Shown here piece after piece: positions 35,055-43,504 of a stretch of 64,000 bases of DNA. Both the position numbers and the translations under genes were made by a program. The notes under the pieces are model-generated. The model saw only the letters and a list, made by a program, of their open reading frames with translations, searched no databases and had not been told where the DNA came from. Every line of letters starts with the position of its first letter. Position 1 is the stretch's first letter. The DNA comes from Hymenobacter actinosclerus (lineage in GTDB: Bacteria > Bacteroidota > Bacteroidia > Cytophagales > Hymenobacteraceae): assembly GCF_900111515.1 (NCBI RefSeq), contig NZ_FOHS01000002.1, positions 1-64,000 of the forward strand, in the 5' to 3' direction.

Positions 35055-36713
35055 TTCATACAGCTCCACCAGCCCGTCCTGGGCTACCAGGCGGCGGTTG
35101 GGGTACCAGCTGAGCACCGAGTCGGGCGAGTAGCGGATGAGCTTGCGGGTAAGCTCGTCGTTGGCCAGCGTGGCGCGGTTGAGGAGCAGCCAGGCGGGTT
35201 GGGCGGGGCTGATGCGGATGGAGTCGCGGGCGAAGTAGCGGCGGAAGCTAAGGCCCTTGGGTACCTCGAATCCGTAGCTGAAATCGTAATTGGGGAACAG
35301 AAAATCATCGACCAGCACCGTGCCCCGCACCGCCGGCCCGGCCAGCCGCTGCAGCACCCGTACCTGCGACGCGTGGGCCGAAACCGGCGGCTTGCGCATG
35401 AAGTAGGCCGGCCGCACGGCCAGCGCCAGCCCCAGCACTGCTACCACTCCGGCCGCCAGCGCCGGCCGACCCGGCCGCAGTGCCGCAGGCCAGCGCGGCA
35501 GCCAGCGGCTCAGCCCCACGGCCAGCAGCGCCAGCCCCGGTAGCAGGTATACCACCGCCACGGCCGTGCGCAGCCAGGCGGTAAGCAGCAGCAGCACGAC
35601 GCCGGCCGCCAGCGCCCGGCCGCCAGCCCTAGCTACCAGGCGTTGCAGCCCGAACCCTGCCGCCAGGGCCAGTGGCGGCAGTAGCGGCGTAGTCATGCGC
35701 GGGAGCAGGGTGATGGGGTTGTAGCTACTCAACGACGTGCTGCCCAGCCAGTAGAAGGCCAGCGTGCTGCCCGCCAGTGCCAGCCAGAACCAACGGTCGG
35801 GCCCCTCGCTGTCGGCCCCTTCCGGGCCGTGAGGGGCGGACGGGTGGCCCAGCGCGGCGGCCGCCAGCGTGAGCATCAGCCCCAGCCCGATACCCACGAA
35901 AAAGCTCAGCGGCTGCCACGTGATACGGTCCAGCAGCACCGCCCGGTTGCCCACCAGGTAGTTGCCTTCGCTCAGAAACTTGTTGGTCTGCTCGATGAGG
36001 TGAATCCGGTACAGCCCATCATCGGTCACGACGTAGTAAAATACCCCGTAGGCCGCCAGCAGCAGCGCCCCCGTGCTTAGCGCCACAACCCAGAACCGGC
36101 CATGCCGCCGGCGCACCGCATCGAGGCCCAGCACGCCCAGATAGAAAGGCAGGTAGTAGGCAATGGTTTCCTTGCTGAGCAGGGCGGCAAAGCCGAGCAG
36201 GGCAAAGCCCAGGCCCCACCATCCGGCGCGGCGGCCCGGCTCGCGGCCCCGCAGCAGCGCCGCCGCGCCGGCCAAGCACCAGAACATGAGGATGTTATCG
36301 GGGTAGAGGTAGTTGGCCAGGTTGAGCGTGAAGTAGTGCAGCCCCAGCAGCAGCATGGCCGCGGCGGCTACTACCGGCTCGCGGCGGGCATACAGCACGT
36401 AAATCAGCCCCGCGCAGCCCAGCGTGGCCAGCAGCGGCCAGAGCGTGGCGCTGATGATATTGACGCCGAACAAAGCGAAAAACCCCGCCACCGGCCCAAA
36501 AATCAGCCACCGCTCGTGCAGCGGGTCGTGCAGCAGCTCCTGCGGATCGGGGCCCAGCTCGAAGGTGCCGTGCAGCAGCTGGTAGGCGTGGCGGGCGTAG
36601 TAGTAGTCGTCCACGCCATATAGCCCTTCGTGGGTCAGCAGGAAATAGGCCCCGGTGAAAAGTATGACGAACAGCAGCGTCCAGCGGGGCAGGGAGTCAG
36701 GCAATCGGTTCAC
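35043..36713 (-). CDS. PMT_2/ArnT-type polytopic glycosyltransferase
   Basis: A 556-residue inner-membrane protein with 11-13 hydrophobic segments. The first periplasmic loop has the acidic pair typical of GT-C enzymes (HEGLYGVDDYYYARHAYQLL), and LLSKETIAYYLPFYLGVLGL fits the dolichyl-mannosyltransferase/ArnT group, which uses lipid-linked sugars. A small soluble C-terminal domain follows from about residue 430. ATG at 36711-36713. Its stop codon lies in the tandem repeat at 34878-35054. It belongs to the surface-sugar region. Confidence 0.85.
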   Translation of the reverse strand: MNRLPDSLPRWTLLFVILFTGAYFLLTHEGLYGVDDYYYARHAYQLLHGTFELGPDPQELLHDPLHERWLIFGPVAGFFALFGVNIISATLWPLLATLGCAGLIYVLYARREPVVAAAAMLLLGLHYFTLNLANYLYPDNILMFWCLAGAAALLRGREPGRRAGWWGLGFALLGFAALLSKETIAYYLPFYLGVLGLDAVRRRHGRFWVVALSTGALLLAAYGVFYYVVTDDGLYRIHLIEQTNKFLSEGNYLVGNRAVLLDRITWQPLSFFVGIGLGLMLTLAAAALGHPSAPHGPEGADSEGPDRWFWLALAGSTLAFYWLGSTSLSSYNPITLLPRMTTPLLPPLALAAGFGLQRLVARAGGRALAAGVVLLLLTAWLRTAVAVVYLLPGLALLAVGLSRWLPRWPAALRPGRPALAAGVVAVLGLALAVRPAYFMRKPPVSAHASQVRVLQRLAGPAVRGTVLVDDFLFPNYDFSYGFEVPKGLSFRRYFARDSIRISPAQPAWLLLNRATLANDELTRKLIRYSPDSVLSWYPNRRLVAQDGLVELYEVRR

Positions 36714-36730
36714 CGCCGCAAGGTAACGGT

Positions 36731-36903
36731 GAATGCGTGAATGAGTGACTCAGTGAACCCACCTGTCATCCTGAGCGCAGCGAAGGACCTGCTTACGCTA
36801 GTACCGACGTAGGCATTGCCCTTTTCAGCATAGCAAGGCCCCTTGCCCTGCTCAGGATGACAGGCGGGTTCACTGAGCCACGCATTCACGCATTCACTCA
36901 TTC
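36731..36903. repeat. Nested inverted repeats in a divergent promoter gap
   Basis: An outer pair (GTGAATGCGTGAATGAGTGA near 36730 and its approximate complement at 36868-36903) encloses a GTCATCCTGAGC-family repeat at 36763-36863 whose right arm is partly decayed. The element sits between two divergent genes. TACCTTG-type near -7 elements flank it on both sides (minus near 36724, plus at 36909). Confidence 0.75.
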
Positions 36904-36921
36904 CCCGCTACCTTGCGGCCT

Positions 36922-38574
36922 ATGCGTCGTCGGCTCTGGATTCTGTTGCTGCCTCTGGGGCTGCTGCTGCTCAGTGGCGGCCTGCTTGGTACGTACTTTG
37001 AGACCAACGACGACCTGGCTATTCTGGGCATGGTGCGCGGCATCACAACCGCCGCCCCGCAGACGGATCTGTACCTCTACTTCCACGGCTACGCGGCCCT
37101 CTGGACCTGGCTCTACGCCGCCTGGCCGCTGGTGCCCTGGTACGGCCTGACGCTCTACGGGCTGCTCTACGGGGCTACTGTGCTGGTTGCGGCGGTACTC
37201 AACCAGCTGCTGCGGCCCCACCTGCCGCCGGGGCCGCGCTTCCTGGTGCTGGGGCTGCTGTTCGGGTTGGCGTGGCTGGAGCATGGCTTCTGGTTCAACT
37301 ACACCCGCGTACCGCTGCTGCTGGCCGGGGCCACACTACTGTACACGGCCACCCGGTACACCGCCCGGGGCTGGCGGGTTCTGGTGCCGGGGCTGCTGTT
37401 GGTGGGAGCCGCGGCCGGCATCCGGCCCGGCGGCGCGCTGCTGGGGCTGCTGGCTGCCGCACCCGCCGCCTGGTGGCTGGCCGGCCGGCCGGCGCTGGGC
37501 GTGCTGGCCGGCCAGCTGCTGCTGGTCGGGGCGCTGGCGCTGATGGTGGGCCAGAGCGAAACGGCCGCCGCCTACCGCCGTTTCGATACGCGGGTGGCCT
37601 TTTTCAACGACTACCGCCTGGCTACCGCGCCGCCCGCCGCCCAACTGCCGGACCCCACCGACCGCCTGGCCCTCACTGCTGCCCGCCGCTGGATGTATTC
37701 CGACTCCACGCTCACCAGCGAAGCATTTTTCAACCGCGTGGTGCAGGTCCGGCCGGCCGACTACCTGCGCCATACGGCCCCGGCCAAGCTGGCCCGCACC
37801 CTGCTGGGCCTGGGGCGCGACTACTTCCCGCTGCTGCTGCTGCTGGGGCTGTCGGCCCTGGCTGTTGGGCAGGGCCGGCCGACGGGCCAGCGGCTGTTCT
37901 GGGCGGTGCAGCTGGGCTTTACAGGGCTGCTGCTGGGCCTGGGCACGCTACTGAAGCTACCGCCCCGCGTTGCGCTGCCGCTGCTCGACTTCTGGCTGCT
38001 GGCCAACCTGATTTTTGTGGTGCGCCGGGGCCTGTTGCCGCGCCGGCCGCTGGCTACCCGGGCAACCCGCCTGGCGGGGCTGGCATTGCTGCTGGCAACC
38101 GGCGCCTACGCCTACAAAACCGCCCACCGCCGCCACGTACTACAGCAGGAGCGGGCTACCAACGAGCAACAGCTGCGCCAGCTGCTGACCGCGGCCGGCC
38201 GCAGCGCCGTGCTGGTTACCGATGGGCTAGCCGAGGCGTATAAGTCGTACTCACCCTTCGCGCCGCGTCCCTGGGCGGCGGGCCCGCCGCGGGTGCTTAT
38301 GCTTACGGGCTGGCCCAGCTACAGTCCGGCGCAGCCGCAGCTGCTGGCGGCCCTCACGGGCACCCGCGCCTTCGGGCCGGCCCTGGCGCGGCTGGTCAGG
38401 CGGCCCGATATTGGCTGGGTGCTCACCCCCGGCGGGGCCCGCCTACTTAATGCCCGGTTGGCGCTGGAGGGGTCGGGGCTGCGCTTGGTGCCGGTTGCCG
38501 CCCCGCCGCCCGGGGCAGGGGTAAGGCGCTATCAGCCAGCCGGTAAATGGCCGAAACAGAGGACAAGGCCATAA
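36922..38574 (+). CDS. Polytopic membrane protein, glycosyltransferase-like
   Basis: A 550-residue protein with about 11 hydrophobic segments, starting MRRRLWILLLPLGLLLLSGG. The first loop contains an acidic pair (YFETNDDLAILGMVRGI), as in GT-C fold glycosyltransferases. A soluble segment follows near 200-280 (RFDTRVAFFNDYRLA) and a C-terminal soluble part from about 420. It is divergent from the PMT-type gene and probably works in the same surface-sugar pathway, but no named family was recognised with certainty. Start chosen at ATG 36922. Confidence 0.7.
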   Translation: MRRRLWILLLPLGLLLLSGGLLGTYFETNDDLAILGMVRGITTAAPQTDLYLYFHGYAALWTWLYAAWPLVPWYGLTLYGLLYGATVLVAAVLNQLLRPHLPPGPRFLVLGLLFGLAWLEHGFWFNYTRVPLLLAGATLLYTATRYTARGWRVLVPGLLLVGAAAGIRPGGALLGLLAAAPAAWWLAGRPALGVLAGQLLLVGALALMVGQSETAAAYRRFDTRVAFFNDYRLATAPPAAQLPDPTDRLALTAARRWMYSDSTLTSEAFFNRVVQVRPADYLRHTAPAKLARTLLGLGRDYFPLLLLLGLSALAVGQGRPTGQRLFWAVQLGFTGLLLGLGTLLKLPPRVALPLLDFWLLANLIFVVRRGLLPRRPLATRATRLAGLALLLATGAYAYKTAHRRHVLQQERATNEQQLRQLLTAAGRSAVLVTDGLAEAYKSYSPFAPRPWAAGPPRVLMLTGWPSYSPAQPQLLAALTGTRAFGPALARLVRRPDIGWVLTPGGARLLNARLALEGSGLRLVPVAAPPPGAGVRRYQPAGKWPKQRTRP

Positions 38575-38664
38575 TTTTATAAGCCGCCTGGGGCATCTAT
38601 TTAGGCGAATGCGTGTGGTATAGCTATATCTTTAGCCTGTATTCCGTCTCCAATCCCTACCGCC

Positions 38665-39645
38665 ATGATCACCGCCTCCGTCATCTCCCGTAGCGAAGTA
38701 CTCCAGAGTATGGAGGGCTTTCTGAAAGAAAATATAGGCACGTTTCTCAAAAGTGTTGAGACCAGCTGGCAGCCTTCCGACTTCCTGCCCGACTCGCGCC
38801 AGGAAACGTTCTTTGATGAGGTAAAGCTGTTGCGCGAGCGGGCCAGCGGCTTAAGCTACGACCTGCTGGCCGTGCTCATCGGCGACACGATTACCGAGGA
38901 GGCCCTGCCCAACTACGAAGCCTGGTTTCACGAACTCGATGGCCTGAACCGGGACCGGGACAATGGCTGGGCCCAGTGGATCCGGGGCTGGACGGCCGAG
39001 GAAAACCGTCACGGCGACCTGCTCAACCGCTACCTCTACCTCACGGGCCGCGTAAACATGCGCGAGTTCGAAGTGAGCACCCAATACCTGATCAACGACG
39101 GTTTCGACCTGGGCACCGCTCAGGATCCGTACCGGGCGTTTGTGTACACTTCCTACCAGGAAATGGCCACCAATATCTCGCACCGCCGGGTGGGGCAGCT
39201 GGCCCGCACCGCCGGCGACGACCAGCTTTCCCGGCTTTGCGGCATGATTGCAGGTGATGAAAACCGCCACGCCCGGGTGTACAAAACCTTTGTGGAGAAG
39301 ATTTTCGAGGCCGACCCATCGGAGATGATGCTGGCCTTCGAGGACATGATGCGCAAGAAGATTGTGATGCCCGCCCACTACATGCGCGAGATGGGCGTGG
39401 AGATGGGTAAAACCTTCGGCCACTTCACCGACGCCGCTCAGCGCCTGGGCGTGTACACCAGCCACGACTACACCGAAATCCTCGATACCCTCATTCAGGA
39501 CTGGAAGATTGAGCAGATGACGGGCCTGAACGCCGCCGCCGAAAAGGCCCGCGACTACATCGTGGCCCTGCCCAACCGCCTGCGCCGCGTGGCCGACCGG
39601 ATGCCGGTGCCGAAGCTGGAGTACAAGTTCAAGTGGATCGACTAG
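38665..39645 (+). CDS. Acyl-ACP desaturase (ferritin-like diiron)
   Basis: A 326-residue soluble fatty acid desaturase of the FA_desaturase_2 type, which introduces a double bond into ACP-bound acyl chains using a diiron centre and ferredoxin electrons. The two iron-binding repeats are visible: WTAEENRHGDLLNRYLYL (residues ~110-127) and GMIAGDENRHARVYKTFVEK (~192-211). The partner Glu is probably in the first helices (ETFFDEVKLLRE) and in SYQEMATNISHRR. A strong terminator follows. Typical of Cytophagales membrane lipid synthesis. Confidence 0.94.
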   Translation: MITASVISRSEVLQSMEGFLKENIGTFLKSVETSWQPSDFLPDSRQETFFDEVKLLRERASGLSYDLLAVLIGDTITEEALPNYEAWFHELDGLNRDRDNGWAQWIRGWTAEENRHGDLLNRYLYLTGRVNMREFEVSTQYLINDGFDLGTAQDPYRAFVYTSYQEMATNISHRRVGQLARTAGDDQLSRLCGMIAGDENRHARVYKTFVEKIFEADPSEMMLAFEDMMRKKIVMPAHYMREMGVEMGKTFGHFTDAAQRLGVYTSHDYTEILDTLIQDWKIEQMTGLNAAAEKARDYIVALPNRLRRVADRMPVPKLEYKFKWID

Positions 39646-39693
39646 CCATTGAAGTTTTGCCTCTCAAGCCTCTGGCCTGACCAGGCAAGCGGT

Positions 39694-39761
39694 TAGCCAA
39701 TATCAACACAAAAAGTCCCCGCCGTAACCACGGCGGGGACTTTTTGTGTTGATATTGGCTA
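39694..39761. terminator. Bidirectional hairpin terminator
   Basis: TAGCCAATATCAACACAAAA plus AGTCCCCGCCG is perfectly complemented on the right side, about 30 bp of stem around a short loop, between convergent genes. The A-run/T-run layout serves both strands. Confidence 0.92.
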
Positions 39762-39772
39762 AGCTCTAAGCT

Positions 39773-40393
39773 CTAGCGGTCCATCGACTGGCCCATTACC
39801 AGCTTACCGGAGCCGTCGAGGGTGTACTCAACAGTGCGGTTGCCAGTGGAGGCAGTGCCGTCGGCGGGGGTGATGGGGAAGGTGCGGACGAGCTTGTTGC
39901 CGCTGATCTGGTAACTGTCCTGGCCCATGTAGCCTGAACCAGCCTCGCCGACGGGCGTGCCGGGCATCGAAATTGGAGCGTAGCCCCGATCAGTGAACTC
40001 GAAGCCGTAGAGGCCGCCGTTGGCTTTCTTATTGTCGGTCATCACGTACAGCTCGGGCTTGCCGTTGCCGTTCATATCGGCCGCCATTACGCTGGTAACG
40101 GCTCCGGTAACCGACGTGCGGATGGGGTCCGTCGTCAGCGAAGCACCACGGTAGGAGCGGATACTGAGCACGCGCGAGGCGTCCGAGCCGAAGGTTTTCA
40201 CCTGGAAGCGGTAATCGCCCTGCGTTACTTCCTGGTTGAACGTAACGTCGCCTTCATCGATGGCGGGCGTGGAGGGCAGCGGGCTCGACGAAGACTCGGT
40301 GGTAGCTACCTGACGCGTAGAATCGCAGGCCGACAGGGTGGTAGAAGCAACACCGGCTGCGAGCAGCAAGTAGGAAAGAGAAGAAATACGCAT
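39773..40393 (-). CDS. Hypothetical lipoprotein
   Basis: A 206-residue secreted lipoprotein: MRISSLSYLLLAAGVASTTL precedes the lipobox Cys (LSAC, residue ~23). The mature part contains ADMNGNGKPELYVMTD (an FG-GAP/VCBS-like calcium-binding-type strand) and a terminal region EYTLDGSGKLVMGQS. It probably sits on the outer-membrane side. Function unknown. Start at ATG 40391-40393; a longer frame lacks a signal peptide at its start. Confidence 0.8.
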   Translation of the reverse strand: MRISSLSYLLLAAGVASTTLSACDSTRQVATTESSSSPLPSTPAIDEGDVTFNQEVTQGDYRFQVKTFGSDASRVLSIRSYRGASLTTDPIRTSVTGAVTSVMAADMNGNGKPELYVMTDNKKANGGLYGFEFTDRGYAPISMPGTPVGEAGSGYMGQDSYQISGNKLVRTFPITPADGTASTGNRTVEYTLDGSGKLVMGQSMDR

Positions 40394-40578
40394 AGGTGAA
40401 AAATTAGGGAAGATGCAGTGGTAGCCTCGGCAGCTGCCGGGCAATAGGGCTATCCGGGAGAGGATTTAGACCGATTTAACGCAATGTACGAAGATTGAGT
40501 TGTATTTTTCTGGTTGTTTAGCAGCCTGCAGCAACCAAACCAACTGCACCATCGCCCGTTCGGGACTTCTGCAGTGCT

Positions 40579-40860
40579 TCAGGCCTCCACCCGCACACCT
40601 TTCCAGAAGGCCACACGGCCCCGGATATGGTCGGCGGCCTCCTTGGGCTCGGGGTAGAACCAGGCGGCATCCTTGTTCAGTTCGCCGTTCACGCGCAGCG
40701 AGTAATAGCTGGCCCGTCCCTTCCAGGGGCAGCTGGTATGAGCAATACTGTCTTCGAAAAACTCCCGCTTGATGGAGTCGGCGGGAAAGTAGTGGTTGTT
40801 TTCCACAACTACGGTGTCGTTGCTCTCGGCTACAACGGTATTGTTCCAGATGGCTTTCAT
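40579..40860 (-). CDS. DUF427 domain protein
   Basis: A 93-residue DUF427 protein starting MKAIWNNTVVAESNDTVVVE. The family signature appears as HTSCPWKGRASYYSL and AAWFYPEPKEAADHIRGRVA. The role of the family is not established; the fold is a small beta-tent. It stands alone, divergent from the gene at 40984. Start chosen at ATG 40858-40860; the frame is open further upstream but without family similarity. Confidence 0.92.
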   Translation of the reverse strand: MKAIWNNTVVAESNDTVVVENNHYFPADSIKREFFEDSIAHTSCPWKGRASYYSLRVNGELNKDAAWFYPEPKEAADHIRGRVAFWKGVRVEA

Positions 40861-40983
40861 GGGCAAAAGGTAAAGGCGGGTAAGCAAGGCCACGGGAGCC
40901 GGAAGCCGGGCCGTAGTATCGATACAGCTAAACGTGCATCTTTGCCGGATGTTTAGCCGCCGCTGAAACCCGTGCTGCCCGCC

Positions 40984-41967
40984 ATGTTCCGATACGTCGG
41001 CCCCGAAAGCCTCGACCGCGCCCAGTGGGATGCGCTGATTACGACCGCCCCCAATGGCCTTATTTACGCGCTCAGCTGGTACCTCGATATTGTGTCGCCG
41101 GGCTGGGCCGCGCTGGTAAAGCACGATGCGCGGGGGCGCTACGTGGCCGCTTTACCGCTGCCGGTGCAGCGCCGCTTCGGTTTTCGCTACCTCAAGCAGC
41201 CGCTGTTTGCGCAACAGCTGGGCTTATTCAGTCTGGTAGAATCCACACCCGCCGACTGGGCAGAAATCAGCCAACTGCTGCAGCGTGAGTTCCGCTTCAT
41301 CACCCGCTATTCCTTTAACACCGACAACCCCGCGCTATCAGGCGCCGCCACAGCCTGGACTGGATTCGAAACTACTACGTTTCATACCTATTATTTATCC
41401 CTGAATCTTCCACACAACCAGTTGGTAGCCGCCTATAAGCCCAATCGTCGCTGGCGGCTTAACCAGGCCCGCCGCCGACAACTGAGCCTGGAACCTGGCC
41501 ACGACATAGACCAACTGCTACGCATTTTTGACGAAAACACGGCACCTAACATCTACGGCATCATCGGCGAGGAATACGAATACCGCTTACTGCGGGCCCT
41601 GTATGCTGAGGCCCAACAGCAGGAAATGGCACAGTTGTGGCAGGCCCGCACGGCTGCCGACGAAGTAGTGGCCATGATTATGCTGTTCGAATTCAACGGC
41701 CGGCTCACCTATATCTTCAATGCCTCTACTGAAGCCGGCAAGGCGGCCGGCGCTATTTCGCTGCTGCTTGATGAGGTGTTCCGGCAATATGCGACCCGGC
41801 CGATATGCTTCGATTTCGAAGCTCCCGAGGTGGCTTCTATTGCTCACTTCTACGGCAGCTTCGGCTCCACGGAAACGCCGTTTCTGAGCATCACCCTCAA
41901 CCGCCTGCCCTGGCCCCTGCGCCAGCTGAAGGCCGCCCGCACCGCCCTGCTGCGCGCCTGGCGCTAG
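40984..41967 (+). CDS. FemAB/GNAT-like protein
   Basis: A 327-residue protein resembling FemAB-type acyltransferases of Bacteroidota. It opens MFRYVGPESLDRAQWDALIT, then has NGLIYALSWYLDIVSPGW, YKPNRRWRLNQARRRQL (typical of the first GNAT half) and LLLDEVFRQY with CFDFEAPEVASIAHFYGSFG near the C-terminus. It likely transfers an amino acid or acyl group in the envelope or to a metabolite. It is a distant relative of 31275-32312. A near -7 element CATCTTTG lies about 40 bp upstream. Confidence 0.75.
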   Translation: MFRYVGPESLDRAQWDALITTAPNGLIYALSWYLDIVSPGWAALVKHDARGRYVAALPLPVQRRFGFRYLKQPLFAQQLGLFSLVESTPADWAEISQLLQREFRFITRYSFNTDNPALSGAATAWTGFETTTFHTYYLSLNLPHNQLVAAYKPNRRWRLNQARRRQLSLEPGHDIDQLLRIFDENTAPNIYGIIGEEYEYRLLRALYAEAQQQEMAQLWQARTAADEVVAMIMLFEFNGRLTYIFNASTEAGKAAGAISLLLDEVFRQYATRPICFDFEAPEVASIAHFYGSFGSTETPFLSITLNRLPWPLRQLKAARTALLRAWR

Positions 41968-41970
41968 GGT

Positions 41971-42170
41971 TCAGTTGCCAGTTGCCAGTTACCAGTTATC
42001 AGTTGCCAGGGAGAACGTCATTCTGAGCGCAGCGAAGAATCTCGCGTGCAGTGGTAACCCTGTCATCAGGAATTACTGTGGCACGCGAGATTCTTCGACT
42101 TCGTCTCCGGCTTCGCTCAGAATGACGTTCTCCCTGGCAACCGGCAACTCAACACTGGCAACTGAGAAAC
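41971..42170. repeat. CAGTTGC-type heptamers flanking a GTCATTCTGAGC inverted repeat
   Basis: Degenerate heptamers (CAGTTGC, CAGTTAC) at 41971-42008 and their complements at 42135-42168 flank a long inverted repeat at 42008-42134. That repeat's left arm is GGGAGAACGTCATTCTGAGC followed by GCAGCGAAGAATCTCGCGTG, and its right arm is the complement with a small insert. It occupies the gap between two plus-strand genes. Confidence 0.85.
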
Positions 42171-42240
42171 ATTCCGCGGCCGGGCCGTGTTGGGCCTAGT
42201 GCGGCTAAGCTCCGCCGCAACTTCTCCCTACTACTATCCT

Positions 42241-43350
42241 ATGTCCGCAGGCTTCCGATTCCGGGATTACGTGCCCGAAGAAACGACTGAAAAGGGCTTT
42301 GAGTCCCTGTTCAAGATATTCATGCAGCTCATCACCATCACCAGCGGGGACGTGGGGGAGGGCCTGTCCTGGCTCAATGAGCTGGACAAGCAGTACGGCC
42401 TGACCGATGACGGCTACGGCATGGGCAATTTCATCGAAGACCTTAAAAAGAAGGGCTACATCGACGAAAACCCGCAGGAGCCGGGCTCTTTTAACATCAC
42501 GGCCAAGAGCGAGCAGAAAATTCGCAAGTCGGCGCTGGAGGAAATCTTCGGCAAGCTCAAGAAATCGGGCACCGGCAACCACCGCACGCCCCACACCGGC
42601 CAGGGCGACGAGCAGAGCACCGACATGCGCGAATTCCGCTTCGGCGACTCGCTCGACCAGATTTCCATGACCGAGAGCATCCGCAACGCCCAGCTCAACC
42701 ACGGCATCGGCAGCGGCGACGATTTTATGCTGACCGAGGGCGACCTGGAGGTGCGTGAGAACGAGCACAAGACCCAGACCAGCACGGTGCTCATGATTGA
42801 CATTTCGCACTCGATGATTCTGTACGGCGAAGACCGCATCACGCCCGCCAAAAAGGTGGCCATGGCCCTGGCCGAGCTGGTAAAGCAGAAGTACCCCAAG
42901 GATTTCCTCGACGTGATTGTGTTCGGCAACGACGCCTGGCAGATTGAGGTGAAGGAGTTGCCCTACCTGCAAGTCGGGCCCTACCACACCAACACCGTGG
43001 CCGGCCTGGAGCTGGCCCTGGACCTACTGCGCAAGCGCAAAACGAGCAACAAGCAAATCTTTATGATTACCGACGGCAAGCCCACCTGCCTCAAGGAGCC
43101 CGGCGGATACTACAAGAACTCGTTCGGGCTGGACCGCAAAGTGGTCAACAAAACCCTGAACCTGGCCGCCGCCGCCCGCCGCCTCAAAGTGCCCATCACT
43201 ACCTTCATGATTGCCGACGACCCCTACCTGCGCCGTTTCGTGGAGGAGTTCACCGAAGTCAACCAGGGCAAGGCCTACTACAGCTCGCTTAAAGGCCTGG
43301 GCCATATGATTTTCGAGGACTACAAGAAGAACCGCCGCAAGAGTTTGTAA
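42241..43350 (+). CDS. VWA domain protein, partner of MoxR-type ATPase
   Basis: A 369-residue soluble protein. The C-terminal von Willebrand A domain starts near residue 175 with TVLMIDISHSM (a DxSxS metal-site motif) and includes MITDGKPTCLKEPGG and a conserved late strand VPITTFMIADDPYLRRFVEE. The N-terminal ~170 residues are mostly helical and charged. In Bacteroidota these proteins lie beside MoxR-like AAA ATPases and are thought to work with them as metal-dependent adaptors; the ATPase is next at 43505. Start chosen at ATG 42241. Confidence 0.92.
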   Translation: MSAGFRFRDYVPEETTEKGFESLFKIFMQLITITSGDVGEGLSWLNELDKQYGLTDDGYGMGNFIEDLKKKGYIDENPQEPGSFNITAKSEQKIRKSALEEIFGKLKKSGTGNHRTPHTGQGDEQSTDMREFRFGDSLDQISMTESIRNAQLNHGIGSGDDFMLTEGDLEVRENEHKTQTSTVLMIDISHSMILYGEDRITPAKKVAMALAELVKQKYPKDFLDVIVFGNDAWQIEVKELPYLQVGPYHTNTVAGLELALDLLRKRKTSNKQIFMITDGKPTCLKEPGGYYKNSFGLDRKVVNKTLNLAAAARRLKVPITTFMIADDPYLRRFVEEFTEVNQGKAYYSSLKGLGHMIFEDYKKNRRKSL

Positions 43351-43362
43351 GCGTTCAACGGC

Positions 43363-43466
43363 GGCAGTAGCGCAGTAGCGCGAACTTTGTAGTTCGCTTC
43401 CCCGCGCCGTTCCAACAACTCTGGAGGTGCGAGGACGCGAACTGCAAAGTTCGCGCTACTGTCGCC
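43363..43466. repeat. Inverted repeat, GTAGCGCGAACTTTG family
   Basis: GTAGCGCGAACTTTGTAGTT (43375-43394) is complemented at 43440-43460 with a few mismatches (AACTGCAAAGTTCGCGCTAC). It lies between the VWA and ATPase genes. It differs from the GTCAT-type families in this window. Confidence 0.8.
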
Positions 43467-43504
43467 CCCTTTCCAACCCATACCCGTACCCTTCTTCCCT
43501 CTAT

